From positions 434,001-498,000 of the forward strand of contig NZ_JBKOFW010000002.1 of NCBI RefSeq assembly GCF_046764005.1: 64,000 bases of DNA. The letters are read 5' to 3'. Numbering within the stretch: the first letter of the stretch is position 1; every line of letters starts with the position of its first letter. The stretch comes from Oryzobacter faecalis (GTDB lineage Bacteria > Actinomycetota > Actinomycetes > Actinomycetales > Dermatophilaceae). Positions 19,143-25,819 of this stretch are shown piece by piece. The translations under genes were made by a program, and so were the position numbers. A model generated the notes under the pieces. The model made no database searches. It was not told the origin of the DNA and was given only the letters and a program-made list of their open reading frames with translations.

Positions 19143-20267
19143 GTGGAGGATGGGAGCGCTCCCACGCGCAGCCGCGTCGCGGGTCCACCGCGGCCGTCCC
19201 GTCCCGCACCGTCTGGCACCCGTGCCGAGGCCGACCGGGAACCCGGCCACGGCACGGGTGCCGGGCGGGCCCCCACCCTCGACGAGGTCGCCCGCGCCGC
19301 CGGGGTCGGGCGGGGCACCGTCTCGCGCGTCGTCAACGGTTCGCCCCAGGTGTCCGACGCGGCGCGGGCCGCCGTGCAGCGCGCCGTCGACGAGCTGGGC
19401 TACGTGCCCAACCGGGCGGCCCGCTCGCTCGTCACCCGCCGCACCGACACCGTCGCCCTCGTCGTGTCCGAGGACGGCGACCGCCTCTTCGGCGACCCGT
19501 TCTTCGCGGCGACGGTCCGCGGCATCGGCGAGCGGCTCGCCGCCTCGCGCCACCAGCTCGTCCTCACGATGGCGGGCTGCGCGGCCGAGCGCGCCCGCGT
19601 CGAGGAGTACCTCACCGACCAGCACGTCGACGGCGCCCTCCTGCTGTCGATGCACGCGGGGGACGACCTCGCCGACGTCCTCGAGGCGCGCGGGCTCCCC
19701 ACGGTCACCGCGGGACGGCCCGTCGGCCGGCACCCGGCGTGCGTCGTCGACGCCGCCAACCGCGCCGGCGGCCGCGCGGCGGTCGACCACCTCGTGCGGT
19801 CCGGGCGGCGCCGCGTCGCGGTCGTGAGCGGCCCCCTCGACATGTCGTCGGGGGTCGACCGCCTCGCCGGCGCCCGCGACGCCTGGGCGGAGGCGGGCCG
19901 CGACCCGGACGTCCTCCGCGTCGTCGAGGGCGACTACGGCGAAGGGTCCGGGGCCTCCGCGATGCGCGAGCTCCTCGCCACGGGGGAGCGCCCTGACGGG
20001 GTCTTCGCGGCCTCCGACCTCATGGCCGCGGGTGCGCTGCGCGTCCTGCGCGAGAACGGGATCCGCGTGCCGGAGGACGTGGCGCTCGTCGGCTTCGACG
20101 ACTCCCCGGTCTGCCTGCTGACCGACCCCTCGCTGACGAGCGTGCGGCAGCCGGTCGAGGAGATGGGCGCGGTGATGGCCGACCTCCTCCTCGCGCGGAT
20201 CGCAGGCCGCGAGGTCCCGGCCGAGACCGTCCTGCCGACGACCCTCGTGGTCCGGGCCTCGGGTTAG
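19143..20267 (+). CDS. LacI-family transcriptional regulator, CebR-like
   Basis: 374 residues: a LacI helix-turn-helix (TLDEVARAAGVGRGTVSRVVNG) preceded by an unusually long N-terminal extension of about 45 residues, then a periplasmic-binding-protein-like effector domain ending SVRQPVEEMG. The HTH and the NRAARSLVTRRTD region are close to CebR of Streptomyces, which senses cello-oligosaccharides. GTG 19143 is the only in-frame start before the HTH. CACGAT lies six bases upstream, so the message may be leaderless. A CebR-type operator lies within the first codons, indicating autoregulation. No cellulose-use genes are visible nearby. Confidence 0.85.
   Translation: MEDGSAPTRSRVAGPPRPSRPAPSGTRAEADREPGHGTGAGRAPTLDEVARAAGVGRGTVSRVVNGSPQVSDAARAAVQRAVDELGYVPNRAARSLVTRRTDTVALVVSEDGDRLFGDPFFAATVRGIGERLAASRHQLVLTMAGCAAERARVEEYLTDQHVDGALLLSMHAGDDLADVLEARGLPTVTAGRPVGRHPACVVDAANRAGGRAAVDHLVRSGRRRVAVVSGPLDMSSGVDRLAGARDAWAEAGRDPDVLRVVEGDYGEGSGASAMRELLATGERPDGVFAASDLMAAGALRVLRENGIRVPEDVALVGFDDSPVCLLTDPSLTSVRQPVEEMGAVMADLLLARIAGREVPAETVLPTTLVVRASG
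19151..19164. promoter_or_regulatory. CebR-type operator (14-bp perfect palindrome)
   Basis: TGGGAGCGCTCCCA is identical to the CebR box known from Streptomyces. It spans codons 3-8 of the adjacent LacI-family gene, just downstream of the likely transcription start, where a bound repressor would block elongation. Confidence 0.8.
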
Positions 20268-20275
20268 GTACCCGG

Positions 20276-21553
20276 TCAGGGGAGAGGCGGGCGCGGGGCC
20301 GCGGCCGGCGCCTCGTCATCCGACGGGACGACCACCCCCGCGAGGACGAGACGGCGGAGCAGGTCCTCGTGCAGCCGCCCCGGTTCGAGGGCGCCGGAGA
20401 GGACGACGCGGAGGGCGTCGTGCGCGTCGTGCGGGACCTCGACGCGACCGACGCGCGTGACGAGCGTGTCGCCCTCCCACCGGGAGGCGAGGCCGTCGCG
20501 CACGCGCCACCCGTGGACGTGGGTGCGCTCGGCGGCGGCGTGCTGCCCGAGGACGCCGAGCGGCTCGGCCCGCTGCGCGCCGCGGGCCCGGGCGGCGAGG
20601 AGGGCGGCCAGCTCGTCGTCGGTCACGGCGTCGAGGGCGCGGTCGAGGGCGGCACGGACGACCCCGCGGGCGTCACGGCTCGTCCCGGCATCGAGGACGT
20701 CGGCGCCGAGGGGGAGGGAGGCCCGGGCCTCGGCGTCGGCGTCGAGGTGCGTGGCCGCCGCGCGCAGGAGGTCGTCGACGAGCGTGCGGACGGTCCAGAC
20801 GTGGATGCCGAAGGTCAGGTGGGTGCTGACCCCGCCGAGCGCGGTGGCCGAGTGGAGCCAGCCGCGGGGGAGGTAGAGGCAGTCGCCGGGACGCAGGACG
20901 GCGTCGACGACGGGGGCGGCGGTGGCGGCGCGGGCGACCTCGTCGCGGCGCTCGGTCCACGGCTGGCTGCGCAGCGGCGCCTCGAGGACGGGAGGACGCA
21001 CGCGCCAGTGCTTCTCGCCGGCGACCTGGACGACGAGGACGTCGTGGACGTCGTAGTGGTCCGCGAACCCCTGGTTCTGGGGAGGGGTGACGTAGGCGTT
21101 GACCTGGACCGGGTGGCCGAGGTCGGCGGCGAGCTCGCGCGCCGTCGTCGCGACCGGTGCCCACGTCCGGTGCAGCGCCTGGAGGACGATCGTCGCCCCC
21201 TCGGCGAACAGGCGCAGCACCTTGTCCTCGCTCACCTGGTCACCGACCGTCGCCCCGACACCCCCGCCGAGGGTGAACGCGCTGTCGGGCAGGGTGGCGC
21301 CGGTGCGAGCCATCCGCAGGAACGGGGTGCGCAGCGCCCGGGAGGAGAGCAGCTCGTCGACCGCGGCCTGGCCGAAGCCGTGGGTCGGCGGGGGGAGGGC
21401 GTCGGCGCGGGTGAGGAGGGGGGCGCGGCCCCAGTGGTCGCGGGCGAACTCCTCGCGGGTGAGGGCGACGAAGGTGGCGAGCCCGCGCGTGGCCGCGCCG
21501 GCGCCCGGGCCGTCGGTCGGGACCGTGGCCCGGGCGTCGGCGGGCGTCGTCAC
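20276..21553 (-). CDS. JmjC/cupin-like 2-oxoglutarate oxygenase (ribosomal-oxygenase type)
   Basis: 425 residues. The iron site is visible as H166-Y-D168 in FADHYDVHD and distal H234 in YLPRGWLHSA, with VVQVAGEKHWRV between, as in bacterial YcfD/ROX-type protein hydroxylases. A winged-helix-like C-terminal part follows, as in that family. These enzymes hydroxylate side chains of proteins such as ribosomal L16. Its ATG overlaps the stop of the small acidic repeat gene (ATGA), so the two are translationally coupled, and the peptide is a candidate substrate. That link is inference. Confidence 0.85.
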   Translation of the reverse strand: MTTPADARATVPTDGPGAGAATRGLATFVALTREEFARDHWGRAPLLTRADALPPPTHGFGQAAVDELLSSRALRTPFLRMARTGATLPDSAFTLGGGVGATVGDQVSEDKVLRLFAEGATIVLQALHRTWAPVATTARELAADLGHPVQVNAYVTPPQNQGFADHYDVHDVLVVQVAGEKHWRVRPPVLEAPLRSQPWTERRDEVARAATAAPVVDAVLRPGDCLYLPRGWLHSATALGGVSTHLTFGIHVWTVRTLVDDLLRAAATHLDADAEARASLPLGADVLDAGTSRDARGVVRAALDRALDAVTDDELAALLAARARGAQRAEPLGVLGQHAAAERTHVHGWRVRDGLASRWEGDTLVTRVGRVEVPHDAHDALRVVLSGALEPGRLHEDLLRRLVLAGVVVPSDDEAPAAAPRPPLP

Positions 21554-21786
21554 TGCCCGGAGTCCGCCCCGCCGTCGGCGCCGCCGTCGTGCTCACCGGG
21601 GACGCCGGTCTCGTCGGCCCCGCTGTCGGCCGGTCCCTCGGCGTCGGCGCCGCCGCCGTCCGCCCCGCCGTCGGCGCCGCCGTCGTGCTCGCCGGGGACG
21701 CCGGTCTCGTCGGCTCCGCTGTCGGCCGGTCCCTCGGTGCCGAAGCCCACGTCGGGCAGCTGCTCCTCGCTCGGGATGTCGCTCAT
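21550..21786 (-). CDS. Small acidic peptide with two near-identical repeats
   Basis: 78 residues with no hydrophobic core and mostly Gly, Ala, Asp and Glu. A leader-like N-terminus (SDIPSEEQLPDVGFG) is followed by two copies of a unit containing EGPADSGADETGVPGEHDGG, separated by a short Gly/Ala/Asp spacer; period 32 residues. AAGGG lies seven bases before the ATG. It is first in a two-gene operon with the JmjC-like oxygenase. I do not recognise the family. It could be a precursor or substrate peptide, or a disordered accessory protein. Confidence 0.72.
   Translation of the reverse strand: MSDIPSEEQLPDVGFGTEGPADSGADETGVPGEHDGGADGGADGGGADAEGPADSGADETGVPGEHDGGADGGADSGQ
21562..21737. repeat. 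Two 80-bp direct repeats, 96-bp period, in a coding region
   Basis: 21562-21641 and 21658-21737 differ at only two positions, both synonymous third-codon changes (Gly and Gly codons) in the acidic peptide gene. The period is 32 codons, so the frame is preserved. Confidence 0.9.
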
Positions 21787-21957
21787 GGCTGTTCCCTTCC
21801 ACTCGGGCGCCGGGCTCGGCACCGCGGACCACTCACTCAAGCACCCCGGCGGGACGAGCGGGGGTTTGCGTCCGCAGGGCGCGACCTTCGACGAGCCGGT
21901 TGACCTGCGCGGACGCGGCCCGGGCGCCCGCGGGCGGACTCCTGCCACGATGGACAC

Positions 21958-23829
21958 ATGGCCCTCGACGCCGAGCTCGCGCCGATGCGCGACTTCCTCG
22001 CCGCGCACGAGCCGTTCGACGCCCTGCCCCCGGCCGTCCTCGACCGCCTGCCCGCCCGCATGACGGTGCGTTACTACCGGCGCGGCACCCGCCTCATCGA
22101 GCGCGGGCACGACAACCACCACCTCTTCGTCCTGCGGTCCGGCGCGGCCGAGGTCCACGACGCGCAGGGCACCCTCGTCGACCGGGGCGGCGAGGGCACC
22201 TGCTTCGGCTCGATCACCCTGACGCAGGGGAACCCGTCGACGATGGACGTCACCGCCATCGAGGACTGCCTGGCCCTCCTCCTCCCCGCCGACGACTTCG
22301 CCCGGCTGTGCGCCGACCACCCCGACGTCGACGCGTTCTTCGACGCCCAGCGCCGCCGCCGGCTGAGCGGCGCGGTCGCCGAGCTCCAGCTCTCGACGAC
22401 CGGCTCGGCCATCCTCCGGACCCGGGTCCGGGACCTCGTCGAGCGGGCACCCGTCGCCGTGCCGGCGACCGTGAGCGTGCGGGACGCGGCGCGGACGATG
22501 GACGACGAGGGCGTCTCCTCCCTCCTCGTCATGGAGGGCGGGCGCCTCGAGGGGATCGTCACCGACCGGGACCTGCGAACGCGCGTCCTCGCCGCCGGGG
22601 TCGACCCGACCGTCCCGGTGAGCGAGGTGATGACGCGCGAGCCGGTGACCGGGTCGGTCGAGGCCCTGGCGTTCGAGGTGCTCCTCCAGATGGTCGCGCG
22701 CGGCATCCACCACGTGCCGGTCGTCGACGCCGAGGGGCGCCCGGTCGGCCTCGTGACGACGACCGACCTCCTGCGCGTCGAGCAGGGCAACCCCGTCTAC
22801 CTCGCGAGCGAGGTCGCCGGCCAGCCGGATGCCGAGGGGGTCGCGCGGGCGGCGAGCCGGCTGCCCCACGTCGTCGCCTCGCTCGTCGAGCAGGACGCCA
22901 CGGCCGACGACATCGGCCGGGTCGTGACGGCGGTCGGCGACGCCGTGGAGCGCCGGCTGCTGACCCTCGCCGAAGCCGACCTCGGGCCGCCGCCGGTGCC
23001 GTACTGCTGGGTGACCCTGGGCTCGCGGGCCCGGCTCGAGCAGGCCCTCGCGGCCGACCAGGACAGCGCGCTCGTCGTCGACGACGCCGCCGGGGCGGGG
23101 GACGCCGCGTGGTTCGAGGCGCTCGCCGAGCGCGTGACCGCCGACCTCGCCGCCTGCGGCTGGCCGCGCTGCCGCGGCGACATCATGGCGAGCAACCCGC
23201 GATGGCGACGCAGCCTCGACGGGTGGCGCACGCGGTTCTCGCGGTGGGTGGCCCAGCCCGTCCCGGAGGCCGTCCTCGGCGCGAGCGTCTTCTTCGACAT
23301 GCGGCCCGTCCACGGGGACCGCACCCTGCACGAGCGGCTGGAGCGGCACGTCCTGTCGATCACGCCGGGCTCGACGACCTTCCTCACCCACCTGGCCGCC
23401 CACGCGCGCGACCGCGAGCCGCCGCTCGGGTTCTTCCGGGGGCTCGTCCTCGAGAGGGAGGGCGAGCACCGGCGCACGCTCGACATCAAGCGGGGCGGCG
23501 TGGCGGCCGTCGTCGAGCTCGCCCGGGTCCACGCGCTCGCGGTCGGCACGCCGGCCGTCAACACCCACGCGCGCCTCGAGGCCGCGCGGGCCGCCGGCGT
23601 CCTCGCCGACGAGCGGGCGGCGGACCTCCGGGACGCCTACGAGTTCATCTCCTACGTGCGGCTCCGACACCAGGCCGCACAGGTGCGGGCCGGGACCGCC
23701 CCCGACTCGTACGTCGACCCCAGCGCCCTCTCGAACTTCGACAAGCGGCACCTGCGCGAGGCGTTCGCCATCGTGCGGGCCGCCCAGGGTGCGCTCGCGC
23801 ACCGCTACCCGGTCCAGTACGTGTCGTGA
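21958..23829 (+). CDS. cNMP-binding, CBS-pair and DUF294 nucleotidyltransferase-like protein
   Basis: 623 residues in the known order: an N-terminal cyclic-nucleotide-binding-like domain (about 20-130), two CBS motifs (about 155-275, with EGIVTDRDLR and GLVTTTDLLR), a DUF294 putative nucleotidyltransferase domain (LGSRARLEQALAADQDSAL, a GS-rich/DxD-like site) and DUF294_C. It resembles PII-uridylyltransferase-like regulatory proteins; the substrate is unknown. CACGAT lies exactly six bases before the ATG, a leaderless arrangement. The exonuclease gene follows 19 bp downstream, an arrangement common for this family. Confidence 0.88.
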   Translation: MALDAELAPMRDFLAAHEPFDALPPAVLDRLPARMTVRYYRRGTRLIERGHDNHHLFVLRSGAAEVHDAQGTLVDRGGEGTCFGSITLTQGNPSTMDVTAIEDCLALLLPADDFARLCADHPDVDAFFDAQRRRRLSGAVAELQLSTTGSAILRTRVRDLVERAPVAVPATVSVRDAARTMDDEGVSSLLVMEGGRLEGIVTDRDLRTRVLAAGVDPTVPVSEVMTREPVTGSVEALAFEVLLQMVARGIHHVPVVDAEGRPVGLVTTTDLLRVEQGNPVYLASEVAGQPDAEGVARAASRLPHVVASLVEQDATADDIGRVVTAVGDAVERRLLTLAEADLGPPPVPYCWVTLGSRARLEQALAADQDSALVVDDAAGAGDAAWFEALAERVTADLAACGWPRCRGDIMASNPRWRRSLDGWRTRFSRWVAQPVPEAVLGASVFFDMRPVHGDRTLHERLERHVLSITPGSTTFLTHLAAHARDREPPLGFFRGLVLEREGEHRRTLDIKRGGVAAVVELARVHALAVGTPAVNTHARLEAARAAGVLADERAADLRDAYEFISYVRLRHQAAQVRAGTAPDSYVDPSALSNFDKRHLREAFAIVRAAQGALAHRYPVQYVS

Positions 23830-23848
23830 GCAGCCCCCCGGAGGTCCG

Positions 23849-24565
23849 GTGAACGGCTGGGCTGACGCCCTCCTGCGCCGTGGTCCGGAGGGGCGCCGGC
23901 TGCGGGCGCTGCGCCGGGTGCGGCCCGGTCCCCTCGCCGACCACCTCGCGACACCCCTGCCCGACCGGGACACCCCGCTCGACCGCCTGCCGCTCCTCGC
24001 CGTCGACCTCGAGACGACCGGGCTCGACCCGCGCCGCGACCGGATCCTGTCGATCGGCTGGGTCCCCGTCGACGGGGGTGAGGTCCGCCTCGGGGGCGCC
24101 GGCCGCGTCGTCGTGCGCGACGGGGGCGCGGACGGTGTGGGCCAGAGCGCGGCGGTCCACGGCATCACCGACGACGACCTCGTCCACGGCACGGCGCCGG
24201 AGGACGCGGTGGGCGCCCTCCTGGGCGCCCTCGCCGGGCGGGTGCTCCTCGCGCACTTCGCGGCGGTGGAGACCGGCTTCCTCGGGGCGGCCTGCCGGCG
24301 GTCGTGGGGGGTAGAGCCCCCGTTCGTCGTCGTCGACACCCTCGAGCTCGAGCGCCGCGCGCTGGTGCGGGCCGATCGGCGGCACGCCGAACCGGGTGCG
24401 CTGCGCCTCGCGACGGCCCGGGCCCGTCGCGGGCTGCCGCCCTACCCCCTCCACGAGGCGCTCACCGACGCCCTCGCGTGCGCCGAGCTCTACCTCGCCC
24501 AGCGCGCCGAGCTGGAGCACACGACCCCGGAGACGACTCTGACCCTCCGCCAGGTCGTGGCGTGA
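23849..24565 (+). CDS. DnaQ-like 3'-5' exonuclease
   Basis: 238 residues with the DEDDh exonuclease motifs: ExoI VDLETTGLD, ExoII around HGITDDDLV and LAHFAAVETGFL, and a late H-x4-D in LHEALTDALACAEL. It belongs to the DNA polymerase III epsilon-like family and probably trims DNA or RNA 3' ends. GAGG lies a few bases before the GTG. Coupled to the DUF294 gene. It converges on the 54-residue gene. Confidence 0.88.
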   Translation: MNGWADALLRRGPEGRRLRALRRVRPGPLADHLATPLPDRDTPLDRLPLLAVDLETTGLDPRRDRILSIGWVPVDGGEVRLGGAGRVVVRDGGADGVGQSAAVHGITDDDLVHGTAPEDAVGALLGALAGRVLLAHFAAVETGFLGAACRRSWGVEPPFVVVDTLELERRALVRADRRHAEPGALRLATARARRGLPPYPLHEALTDALACAELYLAQRAELEHTTPETTLTLRQVVA

Positions 24566-24646
24566 GGGTCAGTGAGGCGGTGCGACCGGGTGCGGTCGCG
24601 CGTCCCGGCGGCGGCGGCGGTGGCGCCTGCCGGGTCGGGGTGCGGC

Positions 24647-24811
24647 TCAGAACATGCGGGGGCTGGACTGGGCCATGAGGTAGAGCTCGTGCGACTCGCG
24701 GACGAGGTCGCGGTCGGTGTGCTGGGTCCAGCCACGGCCGGCCTGGCGGCTGGTCCGGAACTGGGAGGCGATGGCGCGGGCCTTCTGGACGGAGAGGGAT
24801 GCAGTGTTCAT
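24647..24811 (-). CDS. Small hypothetical protein, 54 residues
   Basis: It begins MNTASLSVQKARAIASQF and ends with ELYLMAQSSPRMF; basic and probably helical, without a membrane segment. The reading frame uses strongly GC-biased third positions like its neighbours, and a GAGG lies just upstream of the ATG. It shares an 81-bp promoter region with the divergent LysR gene, a common sign of control by that regulator. Family not recognised. Confidence 0.6.
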   Translation of the reverse strand: MNTASLSVQKARAIASQFRTSRQAGRGWTQHTDRDLVRESHELYLMAQSSPRMF

Positions 24812-24855
24812 GTCCTCAATGGTGGACCCTGCAACTGTTCAGCACAACGCGACTT

Positions 24856-24875
24856 TGCTTAGGAGTCATCAAGCA
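24856..24875. promoter_or_regulatory. Putative LysR-type operator
   Basis: TGCTT-N10-AAGCA is an inverted repeat with T-N11-A-like spacing. It lies in the AT-richer gap between the 54-residue gene and the LysR gene, 5 bp upstream of the -10-like TAACAT (24881-24886). Confidence 0.6.
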
Positions 24876-24892
24876 GCGCTTAACATTGGCCC

Positions 24893-25807
24893 ATGCTCGA
24901 CCCCCACCGCCTCCGCGTCTTCCGTTCCGTCGTCGCGAGCGGCTCGGTCCAGGCCGCCGCCGACAACCTCGGGCTGACGTCCTCGGCCGTCAGCCAGCAC
25001 CTCCAGGCCCTCCAGCGCGAGACCGGCCTCACCCTGTTCCAGCGCTCGGGGCGCGGGATCGTCCCCACCGACGCGGCGGTCGTCCTCGACGCGCAGAGCG
25101 ACGAGGTGATGAGCCAGTGGGGCCGGCTCGAGCAGGTCGTCTCGGACCTGCGCGACGGGCGGTCGGGGCGGCTGACGATCGGCTACTTCGCGTCGGCCGG
25201 GGCCGCGTGGATGCCCTCTCTCGTCAAGCGGCTGACCAACGAGTTCCCCGACCTCGTCCTCGAGCTCGTCCTCACCGAGGTCGAGCACCGGGGGCCGCGG
25301 CCGGACATCGACCTCGTCATCGACCCGCCGGACTCCCCTGTGCCACAGGGCTACAACCGCGTCGACCTCATCGACGACCAGTACGTCGCCGTCGTCCCCC
25401 GAACCCACGCGCTGGCCGAGGAGGCCGCCATCCCCCTGACGGCGCTGCGCGGGGAGACGTGGGTGAGCAACGACTACCCCAAGGCGTTCGGCCACCGGCT
25501 GCTCGTGGCCGCCTGTGCCGCAGCCGGATTCCGCCCGAGGTTCACCGTGCAGGCGCAGGACCACTACACGGCGATCGGCTTCGTGGGTGCCGGCATCGGG
25601 GTGTCGGTGATGCCCGGCCTCGCCGCCCGCAGCCTGCCGGCGACCGTCGCCCGCATCGACCTCGAGCCGCCGGCGCCGGTGCGGCACCTGGCCGCTCTCG
25701 TCCGCGACTCCGGCACCGCCAACCCGGCCGCGGAGCGGGCGGTCGCCCTGCTGACCGACCTCATCCACCACCCGAGCGCCCTGCCGCGCCGCGCCCTCCC
25801 CCGCTGA
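24893..25807 (+). CDS. LysR-family transcriptional regulator
   Basis: 304 residues. The N-terminal winged HTH (LDPHRLRVFRSVVASGSVQAAA, SSAVSQHLQALQRETG) is followed by a substrate-binding domain (about 90-295). TAACAT ends six bases before the ATG, so the transcript is likely leaderless. The inverted repeat at 24856-24875 lies immediately upstream and suggests autoregulation together with control of the divergent small gene. The effector is unknown. Confidence 0.92.
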   Translation: MLDPHRLRVFRSVVASGSVQAAADNLGLTSSAVSQHLQALQRETGLTLFQRSGRGIVPTDAAVVLDAQSDEVMSQWGRLEQVVSDLRDGRSGRLTIGYFASAGAAWMPSLVKRLTNEFPDLVLELVLTEVEHRGPRPDIDLVIDPPDSPVPQGYNRVDLIDDQYVAVVPRTHALAEEAAIPLTALRGETWVSNDYPKAFGHRLLVAACAAAGFRPRFTVQAQDHYTAIGFVGAGIGVSVMPGLAARSLPATVARIDLEPPAPVRHLAALVRDSGTANPAAERAVALLTDLIHHPSALPRRALPR

Positions 25808-25819
25808 CCCGGGGTCGGG

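Noticed and set aside
20276..21553. Sugar-phosphate cupin
   Set aside because: HxD...H spacing, length near 420 and YLPRGWLHSA fit JmjC/YcfD-type oxygenases better.
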